Positions 24,394 to 33,342 of a stretch of 64,000 nt of DNA are shown one piece after another (the first letter of the stretch is position 1; each line of letters begins with the position of its first letter). Source of the DNA: Octadecabacter dasysiphoniae. Its GTDB lineage: Bacteria > Pseudomonadota > Alphaproteobacteria > Rhodobacterales > Rhodobacteraceae. Under the pieces are notes generated by a model. The model ran no database searches. It worked only from the letters and a program-made list of their open reading frames with translations, and was not told the origin of the DNA. The DNA lies in contig NZ_JAKGAQ010000001.1 in assembly GCF_021532615.1 (NCBI RefSeq), forward strand, positions 434,001-498,000, written 5' to 3'. The translations under genes were made by a program, and so were the position numbers.

Positions 24394-26802
24394 ATGAAAG
24401 ATATCCTTACCCCAACCGTATTCGACGTTCTTGGAACAGTAGAAAATGACGTCATTCAACACGTAGAAGGTGCCGTTGGCATCAACGGTCTTAAAGGCAG
24501 CGACCGCATTAGCACCGCGTCAGAAAATGATCTTGTTGCGGGCGATATGGTTGGCAAGGAATGGACCTTTTACGATGGGGAATGGCATTACGATGCGGAC
24601 GCCGTCATCGTGTCAGATTACGGCAGAACGGACACGTTTTCGGATACCATCACCACGGGCGCGGGCAATGATGTCCTGCTGGGCAACGGCGGCAACGACA
24701 TGCTTTTTGCTGGTGCCGGTAACGACCGAGCAAATGCTGGTCGCGGTGACGACTTTGTTTTTGGCGGCTATGGCAACGATATCTTGAACCTTGAAAGCGG
24801 CGATGATTTTGCTGAGGGCGGGTACGGCAACGACACGATCAATGGTGGTTCCGGTGATGATGTCATCTACGGCGATCTTCAAAGCGAAAACCTTCTGGAC
24901 GGCGCAGGCGCCGGGGCCGCAACGTTCGAAGATTTTGCCGACAGCGGCACGTGGACGATGACGGATACATTTGGTGACGCCGTCATTTCACAATCCGCGC
25001 AAACCATCGCCGGTGAAACCTACACAATTTCGTTCGGTCTGGCTGCGAACCTGGCTGGTGGCCAGTCAACCGGTGCCGTTGATGTGATGTGGAACGGTGA
25101 AGTGATCGATACTGTCCAAACAACGTCCGGCGCGTACGAAACATTCCAGATCGATGTTGTTAGCACAGGAAGCGAAGGCGAACTAAGCTTTAAGGCCGTC
25201 GAAAGCGAAGGCGATGTTACGTATAATTTTGACGGGCCGATTGTTTCTTATGAGGTCGAATTTGAATCGGGCGGAACCAGTGTTGTTGTCGATGCGTTCG
25301 CACCGGGCCAGGCAAAATTGTATCAAGTGATCGATGGTCAGTTGAACGTCTTTGATGTTGAATCAAAGGATTACGTTACCGTCGGGGACCAGCCCGATTT
25401 CAAGATTAATTCGATCGGTTTCAACATCGAAGACGACCTTATTTATGGTGTTGCCAAGTCGAACGGGACGGATTCTTTGGGGAATGCTGTCGGCACGTCT
25501 GACATTGTGATGGTCGATGCATCTGGCGAAACTTACCGCGTTGGTGACGGGTTCTATGGCGACTACGTTGGTGATTTTGACGGCAGTGGAAATCTTTGGA
25601 CATTCCAGTCGGGCATTGACCGCGTGAGCGTTGTTGATGTTGATCAGTTGGATGCAGATGGCAATCCACATATCGACCACTACAAATTCCCGAAAGATTT
25701 GTTCAGCGATCGGACATACGACATCGCCTTTAATGATAAAGATGGCAGTTTTTACGCTGTCGTTTCCCCGGGCAAGAACGGCCAGGCGGGCAAGGTTGTA
25801 AAGATCGACGTCAGCGGTGTGACCGAGGGCGCCATGCCGACATTCACAGAAATCGCGATCACGGGCACGCTGTATGGCGACGAAATGGAAACGGGTCTTG
25901 TGAAAGGGGCCTTTGGTGCGGTCTTTTTGGACGGTGAAGGCAATCTGTATTTTGGCCTTAATAAAGGGGACCATGATCTAGATGCGTCCACAGGCACCGA
26001 AGGCGCGATCTTTCAGGTTCACGCCGATTGGGAAACGGGCCAGGCCTATGCCGAGTTCATGTCAGAAGCCCCCACCACTGGATCCAACGACGGTGCGGTT
26101 GACCCGCGCGCTGCTGATCCTTTCGCGGAAATCGATGCGGACGCGGCGGTTTTGATCAGTGAACCAACACTGACTTTGGTGGACGGCGGCAACGACGTTC
26201 TGCGGGGTGGCCGCGGTGATGACGAGATTTACGGCAACGAAGGTGACGACCACATCAATGGTGGGGCAAACGAGGACCTGTTGTTCGGCGGGCAAGGCAA
26301 TGACAAGTTATTTGGCGGAGGCGGAAACGATGTTTTGCACGGCGAGGACGGCAAGGACAAACTTTGGGGCCGGGCCGACGATGACGAGATGTTTGGCGGC
26401 GCGGGCAATGATTACCTGAACGGCGGAGAGAACAACGACAGCCTGTTTGGCGGCGAAGGCGTCGACAAAATTGTCGGTGGAACCGGATCAGACGTCATCG
26501 AAGGCGGCGCTGGCAATGACCATCTTTGGGGCGGGAGCTGGTCCGGCGATGGCAGCGAAGATACGTTCATTTTTTCATCCGGAACCGGAAAAGACTATGT
26601 TCATGACTTCGAAGTGGACAGGGACATCGTTGATTTGTCGCAGTTTTTCACGGATCGGCAAAGCGTCGAAGACGCCACGACGGATCATGGGTGGGCCACG
26701 GTTATCGATCTTCAGCTTCTGGATGGAGGCCAGGACGGTGACCGGATTGTTCTTAAATCGGTCAGCGCAGATGACCTGAGTGGTGACAATTTCATTTTTT
26801 GA
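24394..26802 (+). CDS. RTX-type calcium-binding secreted protein with internal beta-propeller-like domain
   Basis: Protein of 802 residues without a signal peptide. RTX nonapeptide repeats (GGxGxD type) lie near residues 90-165 (GAGNDVLLGNGGNDMLFAGAGND) and again near 595-730 (GGNDVLRGGRGDDEIYGNEGDD). Between them are a jelly-roll-like segment (170-290) and a propeller-like segment (305-570: LYQVIDGQLNVFD, GSFYAVVSP, GNLYFGLNKGDHD), similar in feel to DUF6923. The C-terminus DTFIFSSGTGKDYVHDFEVDRDIVDLSQF is the typical ending before a type I secretion signal. It probably folds outside the cell on binding calcium and may act as matrix protein for the adjacent polysaccharide. Confidence 0.88.
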   Translation: MKDILTPTVFDVLGTVENDVIQHVEGAVGINGLKGSDRISTASENDLVAGDMVGKEWTFYDGEWHYDADAVIVSDYGRTDTFSDTITTGAGNDVLLGNGGNDMLFAGAGNDRANAGRGDDFVFGGYGNDILNLESGDDFAEGGYGNDTINGGSGDDVIYGDLQSENLLDGAGAGAATFEDFADSGTWTMTDTFGDAVISQSAQTIAGETYTISFGLAANLAGGQSTGAVDVMWNGEVIDTVQTTSGAYETFQIDVVSTGSEGELSFKAVESEGDVTYNFDGPIVSYEVEFESGGTSVVVDAFAPGQAKLYQVIDGQLNVFDVESKDYVTVGDQPDFKINSIGFNIEDDLIYGVAKSNGTDSLGNAVGTSDIVMVDASGETYRVGDGFYGDYVGDFDGSGNLWTFQSGIDRVSVVDVDQLDADGNPHIDHYKFPKDLFSDRTYDIAFNDKDGSFYAVVSPGKNGQAGKVVKIDVSGVTEGAMPTFTEIAITGTLYGDEMETGLVKGAFGAVFLDGEGNLYFGLNKGDHDLDASTGTEGAIFQVHADWETGQAYAEFMSEAPTTGSNDGAVDPRAADPFAEIDADAAVLISEPTLTLVDGGNDVLRGGRGDDEIYGNEGDDHINGGANEDLLFGGQGNDKLFGGGGNDVLHGEDGKDKLWGRADDDEMFGGAGNDYLNGGENNDSLFGGEGVDKIVGGTGSDVIEGGAGNDHLWGGSWSGDGSEDTFIFSSGTGKDYVHDFEVDRDIVDLSQFFTDRQSVEDATTDHGWATVIDLQLLDGGQDGDRIVLKSVSADDLSGDNFIF

Positions 26803-26835
26803 TGCGCAAGACATTTGAACATCCGGCAAGACAGG

Positions 26836-26868
26836 GCCGGTCGGAATGACAGAAAGATTCCGACCGGC
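26836..26868 (+). terminator. Strong hairpin after the RTX gene
   Basis: A perfect 12-bp stem, GCCGGTCGGAAT with ATTCCGACCGGC, closes a 9-base loop 33 bases after the RTX stop codon. No clear U tract follows, but stem strength and position support termination. It overlaps a possible upstream start of the next frame and argues against that start. Confidence 0.65.
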
Positions 26869-26929
26869 ATACTTGCCAGTATCAGCGTTCAAATTGCGAA
26901 TTTCCCGACTGCGGATTGGAGTGACGACA

Positions 26930-27451
26930 ATGTATATGACACGGCGACACGCGCTCCGTTTGCTTGGACTGTCTGAAAGGTCTTCACCGGTTGATGTACG
27001 GGTTGCCCGTCGTTCGATGGCTTTCAAGCATCATCCCGATATCTGTAATAATGTCTTGGGGGCGACGCAAAAAATGGCCGCCATGAATGCCGCGGCAGAT
27101 TTCCTTTTGTCAATTCTGGAACGGGAACGTTCAGATGCATCCCCACAAGACATATCTTTGCCAGCGAAGGCCGCTTTTGCGAGTAAGGGTTTGTCGTATG
27201 AAGGGACAGCGGCCGATCCACGCAGTGCAATGGCTAAGACGACGGTGGAGCGAATGTTGGGCGTTCCCGCCTTGAGGAATGCTGGGAATTCAGCGCCTAT
27301 TTTCGGGCAAAATGACGTTGTGAACCGTAATTCAACACCCTCCAAGTCAGTCGCGGAGTCCTATCGGCGCACAATTGTTCAGATCGGTGAAACTGCTGGT
27401 GGCTCTTCTGTTGATATGAAAATACTGGCTTTTCCGACAGGACACATTTAG
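26930..27451 (+). CDS. J-domain (DnaJ-like) small protein
   Basis: Protein of 173 residues. The N-terminal 60 residues look like a J domain: RRHALRLLGLSERSSPVDVRVARRSMAFKHHPD with the HPD tripeptide in place, then KMAAMNAAADFLLSIL as the last helix. J domains stimulate Hsp70 ATPase. The rest is low in recognisable motifs, with serine-rich patches. The start ATG (a second lies two codons later) follows a GGAG; an earlier in-frame start falls in the terminator hairpin. It lies between the RTX gene and a convergent LacI regulator gene, overlapping the latter by four bases. A chaperone role for secreted RTX protein is speculative. Confidence 0.7.
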   Translation: MYMTRRHALRLLGLSERSSPVDVRVARRSMAFKHHPDICNNVLGATQKMAAMNAAADFLLSILERERSDASPQDISLPAKAAFASKGLSYEGTAADPRSAMAKTTVERMLGVPALRNAGNSAPIFGQNDVVNRNSTPSKSVAESYRRTIVQIGETAGGSSVDMKILAFPTGHI

Positions 27452-28488
27452 ATATTTGTCCGAAGCAAAACCTCTACCCGGATGCGTTCTTGCGATCCCG
27501 TCGCGACACGTTTGTCCGTTATTGCCTTTAGCTTTCTGACAGCGCTGCGGACAAGATGGCCAGGATCTTGCGCAATGACAGCATCGAGGCTTCCGTTTCG
27601 AAGGGCCGCCTCAGTGAACGGGGTGCGTTCATGGGAAATTTTGATCAGATGATCGGTGTTCATATTTTCGTTCAAGATCGTTAGCGGCACGCGGGCTTCG
27701 GATGACAGCACATATACCCCGACGAGGTCCGGATTGTTGATGACCGAATTATAAATAACGCGTTCAGCGCGTTCTTCGTCGCCATACGTTTCCAAGGAGG
27801 GCAGGGGGCGCAATCCGGGGGAATGTTGGTTCATCTCGGCGTCAAAACCGATCCGACGTTCAAGACTGTCGCGTGACCTCATGCTTTCGGAGATGACGAG
27901 GACAGAGCCTTCAGGTGCAGGGCAAAACCGGCCAATAAGCGTCGCTGCGGTTGCGCCTGCGGCATGGTGATCTGTTCCGACCCAATGTTCTTCCATTGTA
28001 GATTGATCGGCGATGAAAGGCAGCGCGGCTACGCCCCGTTCTTGCAAACGAAAGATCGCGTCACGCACCTGTGGCGATTCAGGGGCCATAATCGCGACGC
28101 CGGTTGTCTCGTTCGGATCGAGCGTTGCAAGAAAGGCCGAAATGCTATGGGGATCGTTTTCATCAATGTGGACCACATCGCACCAAACGAGGTCGGTCGC
28201 GAACGTCTCGTTTGCTTCGTCAATATGGCGCACGATTTCTTCTAGAAACAGGTCACCCGAGCGTGGGAGAGCGAAAACAAATCTGTACCTTTGGGATCGT
28301 GCAAGGTTTGCAGCCTGAATGTTGCGCACAAAGCCGAGTTCTTGGATTGCATCGTTTACGCGATCCACAGTTCGTTTTTTCACGCCTTCACGTCCATTCA
28401 AGACCCGATCCACTGTCGCGCGGCTGACGCCAGCCGCTTTCGCGAGGTCTTTCGTGGTGGGTCTTAACATAACTTCTCTGACGTCCAT
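27448..28488 (-). CDS. LacI-family transcriptional regulator
   Basis: DNA-binding repressor of about 346 residues. The LacI headpiece is clear: TTKDLAKAAGVSRATVDRVLNGREGVKKRTVDRVNDAI, followed by a periplasmic-binding-protein-like sensor domain. Starts at 28530, 28488 or 28470 are all possible; I favour 28488, with GGAA nine bases upstream, though 28470 gives the most typical LacI N-terminus. It is divergent from the ABC operon beginning at 28702. Two GCACGTGC-centred palindromes lie in the intergenic space, so it very likely represses that operon until a sugar effector binds. Confidence 0.92.
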   Translation of the reverse strand: MDVREVMLRPTTKDLAKAAGVSRATVDRVLNGREGVKKRTVDRVNDAIQELGFVRNIQAANLARSQRYRFVFALPRSGDLFLEEIVRHIDEANETFATDLVWCDVVHIDENDPHSISAFLATLDPNETTGVAIMAPESPQVRDAIFRLQERGVAALPFIADQSTMEEHWVGTDHHAAGATAATLIGRFCPAPEGSVLVISESMRSRDSLERRIGFDAEMNQHSPGLRPLPSLETYGDEERAERVIYNSVINNPDLVGVYVLSSEARVPLTILNENMNTDHLIKISHERTPFTEAALRNGSLDAVIAQDPGHLVRSAVRKLKAITDKRVATGSQERIRVEVLLRTNI

Positions 28489-28585
28489 CAATGCGTATTC
28501 CATCATCTTATCAGACCTTTGCCCTGTCACAACTGCATCATTTCGGTCCCGTCTAGCAGTGTGTTTCGAGGATTATAGGTCATTT

Positions 28586-28601
28586 TGAGGCACGTGCATC
28601 A
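28586..28601. promoter_or_regulatory. LacI-type operator 1
   Basis: TGAGGCACGTGCATCA is a near-perfect palindrome with the central CG expected of LacI-family operators. It shares the consensus TGAnGCACGTGCnTCA with operator 2, and their centres are 30 bp apart, three helical turns. It is the likely binding site of the divergent LacI protein. Confidence 0.8.
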
Positions 28602-28615
28602 AAAATATGTTGCAT

Positions 28616-28631
28616 TGACGCACGTGCCTCA
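28616..28631. promoter_or_regulatory. LacI-type operator 2 overlapping a -35-like hexamer
   Basis: TGACGCACGTGCCTCA is nearly the reverse complement of operator 1. It overlaps TTGACG at 28615-28620, a good -35 candidate; a matching -10 is not obvious (AATGTA 17 bases on). Overlap with the promoter fits repression of the binding-protein gene that starts 70 bases later. Confidence 0.78.
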
Positions 28632-28701
28632 TTTAGCAATGTAGGGAGCGTGAGTCGTGGCGGGGAGCCATGTCCCGCCATAACTGGGAGGAGTTACCCT
28701 T

Positions 28702-30036
28702 ATGAAAAAGAACCTATTCACCACAGCAGCAGTGGGCGCGATCATTGCATCCGGCCTCGCTAGCTCTGCGATGGCTGATGGCTATGCAACTGATCTGACA
28801 CTGTGCTGGGCCGCTTGGGATCCTGCGAATTCCCTGATTGAGCTAAGCAAGGATTTCGAAGAACAATCCGGCCACACGATGAATTTCGAATTCGTGCCTT
28901 GGACCAGCTTTGCCGACCGAATGCTGAATGAGCTGAACTCGGGCGGGCAATTGTGTGACCTGATGATCGGTGACAGCCAGTGGATCGGGGGCGGCGCTGA
29001 AAATGGCCACTACGTGAAATTGAATGATTTCTTTGATGCGAACGGCATCAGCATGGACGATTTTCTGCCCGCGACGGTAACCGGTTACGCGGAATGGCCA
29101 AAGAACACGCCAAACTACTATGCGCTGCCAGCTTATGCGGATGTTGTTGGTTGGACGTACCGCAAGGACTGGTTTGAACGCCCAGAGCTTCAGGCCGAGT
29201 TTATGGAAACGTATGGCTATGCTCTCGATGCGCCAGCTGACCTCGGCCAGCTCAAGGACATCGCCGAATTTTTCCAAGGTCGTGACGTCGATGGCACCAC
29301 TGTTTATGGCGCTGCGATCTACACAGAGCGCGGGTCCGAAGGCATCACGATGGGTGTCACAAACGCGCTTTATAACTTTGGTTTTGAGTATGAAAACCCG
29401 GATCAACCCTATGATTTGGATGGTTTTGTGAACTCCGCAGGGGCGGTTGCCGGTCTTGAGTTTTACAAGGAGCTGTACGACGTCGGGACGCCTCCGGGAT
29501 CGTCAAATTGGTACATGGGCGAAAATATCGATGCCTACCGTTCTGGTCAGGTCGCGATGCAGATGAACTTTGCGTTCGTGTGGCCCGGTGTGGAAGCGGA
29601 TGAAACTGTTGGCGGCGGCAATTCCGGGTTTTTCCCGAACCCCGCAGGCCCCGCAGGCCAGTTCGCCCAGCTTGGCGGGCAGGGCATTTCGGTTGTTGCC
29701 TATTCCGAAAAGCAGGACGCGGCGTTGGAATATATCCAGTGGTTCGCGCAGCCTGAAATCCAGCAGCGCTGGTGGGATCTGGGTGGCGCATCTGCACTGC
29801 GCGCCGTTGTCGAAGCTGATGATTTCGCCACAAGCCAGCCGTATGCGCAGACGTTCCTTGACAGCATGGCGATCGTTAAAGACTTCTGGGCAGAGCCTGC
29901 CTATGCGGACCTTTTGATCCCAATGCAGGAGCGCATGCACAACTTTGTCATTGCTGGTGACGGCACGGCCCAAGAGGCCCTGGACGGTTTGGTTCGTGAT
30001 TGGACCGAAGTGTTTGAAGACGAAGACAAGCTTTAA
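28702..30036 (+). CDS. ABC transporter substrate-binding protein, family 1
   Basis: Periplasmic binding protein of 444 residues. Signal peptide: TTAAVGAIIASGLASSAMA, cleaved before DGYATD. The mature part has family 1 features: WAAWDPANSLIELSKDFEEQSGHTMNFEFVPW, YYALPAYADVVGWTYRKDWFE, and AQLGGQGISVVAYSEKQDAALEYIQWF. The aromatic-rich binding region suits a sugar or polyol ligand. A GGGAGGAG ribosome site precedes the ATG. It heads the LacI-controlled operon; the downstream kinase and aldolase suggest a substrate that enters metabolism at triose level. Confidence 0.93.
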   Translation: MKKNLFTTAAVGAIIASGLASSAMADGYATDLTLCWAAWDPANSLIELSKDFEEQSGHTMNFEFVPWTSFADRMLNELNSGGQLCDLMIGDSQWIGGGAENGHYVKLNDFFDANGISMDDFLPATVTGYAEWPKNTPNYYALPAYADVVGWTYRKDWFERPELQAEFMETYGYALDAPADLGQLKDIAEFFQGRDVDGTTVYGAAIYTERGSEGITMGVTNALYNFGFEYENPDQPYDLDGFVNSAGAVAGLEFYKELYDVGTPPGSSNWYMGENIDAYRSGQVAMQMNFAFVWPGVEADETVGGGNSGFFPNPAGPAGQFAQLGGQGISVVAYSEKQDAALEYIQWFAQPEIQQRWWDLGGASALRAVVEADDFATSQPYAQTFLDSMAIVKDFWAEPAYADLLIPMQERMHNFVIAGDGTAQEALDGLVRDWTEVFEDEDKL

Positions 30037-30083
30037 CATCCTCCCTGTCGGATGCCCTTCCTGAGTGGGGCGTCAGATAACAG

Positions 30084-30111
30084 CTCTGGCCGGCCGGTTG
30101 GTTGGCCAGGG
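30084..30111 (+). other. Intercistronic stem-loop after binding-protein gene
   Basis: CTCTGGCC pairs with GGCCAGGG (one wobble pair) around a 12-base loop in the 138-base gap between binding-protein and permease genes. It mirrors the hairpin at the same place in the other sugar ABC operon of this window and probably raises binding-protein expression relative to the permeases. Confidence 0.5.
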
Positions 30112-30174
30112 CGCCCTTCATTGAACATTGACGTTTGCGCGAGGGATGCACGCCCCGCGACAAGGACACACACC

Positions 30175-31122
30175 ATGACCCTTTCCCCCATGGAAACAGC
30201 GGCAGCAAAGACGCCCGATAGTATGGCAAAGCGCATTCGCGGGCTGTCTAACAGGACAATTGCGTGGATATTTGTCGCGCCGACGATTTTCCTGCTGCTG
30301 GCCGTGAATATCTTTCCGCTGATCTGGACGATCCGGCTGAGCTTTACCAATTTTCGCGTGAACCGCCCCAACAATGATGTCGAATGGGTTGGGCTGCGCA
30401 ATTACGAACGCATCCTGAATGATCCAGATGTGTGGAACACGATGCAGGCCACCGCGCATTTCCTGATCTGGACGATCACGTTGCAGGTGTTGATCGGCTT
30501 TGCGCTCGCCTATCTGATCAACAAGAAATTCAAAGGCAACGACATGTGGACGACGATCATCGTCTTCCCGATGATGTTGTCCCCCGCTGTTGTCGGCAAT
30601 TTCTGGACGTTCCTGTATCAGCCGCAAATTGGCCTGTTTAACTATGTGGTCGCGTTCTTTACCGGCGCTGATCCGGCAAGTTTTTCGATGATTGGCGATG
30701 TGCATCTGGCGCCTTGGGCAATCGTGATTGCCGACACATGGATGTGGACGCCCTTCGTTATGTTGATCTGTCTGGCGGGCCTGCGATCCATTCCCGACAG
30801 TATTTATGAGGCCGCCGAATGTGACCGTGCATCCAAGTGGCGCCAGTTTTGGACAATCACTATCCCTATGGCGCTGCCGTTCCTAATGCTGGCCGTGCTG
30901 TTCCGCGGGATCGAGAATTTCAAGATGTTCGATCTGGTCGTGCAACTGACGGGGGGCGGGCCGGGTAACACCACCACGCTGACCTCAATCGACCTCAAAC
31001 GCGAAGCATTCGAGAAATGGCGCACGGGCTATTCGTCCGCCTACGCCGTGATCCTCTTCGTGACCGTCTTTGGCCTTGCGTCGATCTACGTCAAAGCCCT
31101 GAACAAGGTAAAAGAAAGATGA
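30175..31122 (+). CDS. ABC sugar permease, MalF/UgpA type
   Basis: Permease of 315 residues with six predicted helices, the first near residues 30-52 (TIAWIFVAPTIFLLLAVNIFPLIW). The EAA loop is SIYEAAECDRASKWRQFWTITIPMALP. The chosen ATG has an AAGGA ribosome site; a longer frame would start within the hairpin region. Its stop overlaps the next gene's start as ATGA, showing coupling with the partner permease. Confidence 0.92.
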   Translation: MTLSPMETAAAKTPDSMAKRIRGLSNRTIAWIFVAPTIFLLLAVNIFPLIWTIRLSFTNFRVNRPNNDVEWVGLRNYERILNDPDVWNTMQATAHFLIWTITLQVLIGFALAYLINKKFKGNDMWTTIIVFPMMLSPAVVGNFWTFLYQPQIGLFNYVVAFFTGADPASFSMIGDVHLAPWAIVIADTWMWTPFVMLICLAGLRSIPDSIYEAAECDRASKWRQFWTITIPMALPFLMLAVLFRGIENFKMFDLVVQLTGGGPGNTTTLTSIDLKREAFEKWRTGYSSAYAVILFVTVFGLASIYVKALNKVKER

Positions 31123-32057
31123 GCTTTTCTGTCACAGAGCCCACAAAGGGCACCAAATGGTTCGCCGGAATTTTGGTGATCGGCTATGCCTGCATCACCT
31201 TGGTTCCCCTGCTTTGGATTGTCGCGACGGGGTTCAAATCCCCCGCAGATTCCATCGCCTATCCACCCGTGGTCGTTTTTGAACCCACGCTTGAGGGGTA
31301 CGTGAACCTGTTCACCGACCGCACCCGTGCGACCCCTGACATGATCGAGGCCGCAGGACCTGCCGAAACCTGGTATGACCAGATTGCCCGCGAACGTGGC
31401 ACCGTCATTTCCGGCCCATCACGGTATGGCGAACGTTTCCTGAACTCAGTCATCATCGGATTTGGATCGACGTTTCTGTGCATGGTTCTAGGTACGATGG
31501 CCGCTTACGCGTTCAGCCGCTTTAAGGTCCCTCTAAAGGATGATCTGTTGTTCTTCATCCTGTCCACGCGGATGATGCCGCCTATCGCGGTCGCCATTCC
31601 GATCTTTTTGATGTTCCGCAATCTGGGCCTGAACGACACGCACCTTGGGATGATCCTGCTGTATACCGCCGTTAACCTGTCCCTGTCGGTTTGGCTTCTC
31701 AAAGGGTTCATCGACGAAATCCCGATTGAATACGAAGAAGCGGCCCTGATCGACGGCTACACACGGTTCCAGGCGTTCTACAAAGTGGTCCTACCACAGG
31801 CCGCCACCGGCATCGCATCCACCGCCATCTTCTGTCTGATCTTTGCATGGAATGAATATGCCTTTGCGGTTCTGCTGACGTCTGGCACGGCACAAACGGC
31901 ACCACCGTTCATCCCGACAATCATCGGCACATCGGGCAAAGATTGGCCTGCAGTTGCGGCGGGCGCGACGATCTTCCTCGTGCCGGTCATGGTTTTCACC
32001 ATCCTGTTGCGCAAGCATCTGCTGCGCGGGATCACATTCGGGGCAGTCCGCAAATGA
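31119..32057 (+). CDS. ABC sugar permease, MalG/UgpE type
   Basis: Partner permease of 312 residues. The EAA loop EEAALIDGYTRFQAFYKVVLPQA is clear. A periplasmic loop near residues 60-105 is longer than usual (FTDRTRATPDMIEAAGPAETWYDQIARERG), which resembles a subfamily of polyol or sugar permeases in these bacteria. The start overlaps the preceding stop and the end overlaps the following small gene, both as ATGA. Confidence 0.92.
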   Translation: MSFSVTEPTKGTKWFAGILVIGYACITLVPLLWIVATGFKSPADSIAYPPVVVFEPTLEGYVNLFTDRTRATPDMIEAAGPAETWYDQIARERGTVISGPSRYGERFLNSVIIGFGSTFLCMVLGTMAAYAFSRFKVPLKDDLLFFILSTRMMPPIAVAIPIFLMFRNLGLNDTHLGMILLYTAVNLSLSVWLLKGFIDEIPIEYEEAALIDGYTRFQAFYKVVLPQAATGIASTAIFCLIFAWNEYAFAVLLTSGTAQTAPPFIPTIIGTSGKDWPAVAAGATIFLVPVMVFTILLRKHLLRGITFGAVRK

Positions 32058-32242
32058 TGAATATACTCAACGGTTTGCTGCGGCTTCGCCGTGGTCCCTG
32101 GGAAATGCTGGCGACGATCCTGATCGCATTGGGGGTCATCATGCTGATGCAGCCCTTCGTGATCGGCCTTTACAGCTATTCCTTCATTGTCACCCTTGTC
32201 GGCACGGTGATGTTCATCATCGTCAGCCATTTTCCGGAGTAA
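32054..32242 (+). CDS. Small two-helix membrane protein within the ABC operon
   Basis: Protein of 62 residues with two hydrophobic segments (MLATILIALGVIMLMQPFVIGLY and FIVTLVGTVMFIIV). It is coupled by ATGA overlap to the permease and followed two bases later by the ATPase gene, so it is almost surely translated with the transporter. Glycerol ABC systems (Glp type) also carry a small membrane protein at this place, but I do not recognise this one as that family. A role as accessory transporter subunit is inferred from position. Confidence 0.75.
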   Translation: MMNILNGLLRLRRGPWEMLATILIALGVIMLMQPFVIGLYSYSFIVTLVGTVMFIIVSHFPE

Positions 32243-32244
32243 TC

Positions 32245-33342
32245 ATGGCACAGATACGTATTGAAAACGTGCGCAAGGATTTCGGGGCGTTCAACGCGGT
32301 GAAATCTTCGACGTTCACGATTGAGGACGGCGAATTCTTTATGCTGCTGGGCCCGTCAGGCTGCGGCAAGACCACGACGTTGCGAATGATGGCAGGGCTG
32401 GAACTGCCCACATCGGGCGAGATTTATATCGACGGCGAAGAGGTCGGCATGAAACCCGCCTCGCAGCGCGATATTGCCTTCGTGTTTCAGATGTTCGCTT
32501 TGTATCCGCATATGAACGTGGGCAAGAACATCAGCTACCCGTTGCGGTCGCAGGGCATGCCCAAAGCCGCCGTGAAAAAGAAGGTGGACGAGATTGCTGA
32601 GATCCTTGGCATCACGGACATCCTCAACAAACCTGTGGGCGGGCTTTCGGGTGGGGATCGTCAGCGTGTTGCCCTTGGCCGTGCGATTGTGCGTGACCCC
32701 AAGGCGTTTTTTATGGATGAACCACTCGGCGCGTTGGATGCAGAGTTTCGCGAACACATGTCCGAAGAACTGCGCGCGCTGCATGACCGCATGAACGCCA
32801 CCACCGTCTACGTCACCCACGACCAGCTAGAGGCGATGCAGATGGGCGACAAGATTGTGGTGATGAACCATGGCGTCGTCGAACAATTCGGTGTCCCGCA
32901 AGACATCTACGATTGGCCTGCGACGAAATTTGTGGCGCAGTTCATCGGATCACCGTCGATGAACTTCCTCGATTTTCACGGAATGATCGGCAAGGGCGGC
33001 AACGAAGTGCGGCTGAACGACGTCGCGCTGAGCGTCCCCACAAGCATTGATGGTGCCAATGGTGTGATGTCGTTTGGCGTGCGTCCTGAACATGTGCGTC
33101 TTGATGACAGTGCGGCCTATCGTGGTCGGGTGAAGGCAACAGAATACCTGGGAACGACGCAGATCGTGACGCTTGAAACAGCAAACGGTGATATCAAAGC
33201 CCGCGTGGCCAGTTCTGACAAAGTCAGTGTTGGCGATCAAACGGGGCTTACGTTTGATCCGCGCACGATCACCTTATTTGACGCGGACACCGGTGCTGCG
33301 CTGCTTTCGCAGGCCAACGAAGGAGTGCTGATCCATGGCTGA
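32245..33342 (+). CDS. ABC transporter ATP-binding protein 1 (MalK/UgpC type)
   Basis: ATPase of 365 residues. Walker A LLGPSGCGKTTTLRM, signature GGLSGGDRQRVALGRAI, Walker B AFFMDEPLGALD and switch YVTHDQLEAMQMGD are all present, followed by a TOBE-like C-terminal domain (MSFGVRPEHVRLDD). Residue D replaces the usual Q in LSGGQ. The start is fixed by GGAG upstream. It overlaps the next ATPase gene by eight bases; two non-identical ATPases suggest a heterodimeric motor. Confidence 0.94.
   Translation: MAQIRIENVRKDFGAFNAVKSSTFTIEDGEFFMLLGPSGCGKTTTLRMMAGLELPTSGEIYIDGEEVGMKPASQRDIAFVFQMFALYPHMNVGKNISYPLRSQGMPKAAVKKKVDEIAEILGITDILNKPVGGLSGGDRQRVALGRAIVRDPKAFFMDEPLGALDAEFREHMSEELRALHDRMNATTVYVTHDQLEAMQMGDKIVVMNHGVVEQFGVPQDIYDWPATKFVAQFIGSPSMNFLDFHGMIGKGGNEVRLNDVALSVPTSIDGANGVMSFGVRPEHVRLDDSAAYRGRVKATEYLGTTQIVTLETANGDIKARVASSDKVSVGDQTGLTFDPRTITLFDADTGAALLSQANEGVLIHG

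Noticed and set aside
24660..26560. Dense GGxGxD-coding repeats as a possible CRISPR or DNA-level repeat array
   Set aside because: The repeats are protein-coding RTX nonapeptides with variable codons; there are no uniform repeats with unique spacers.
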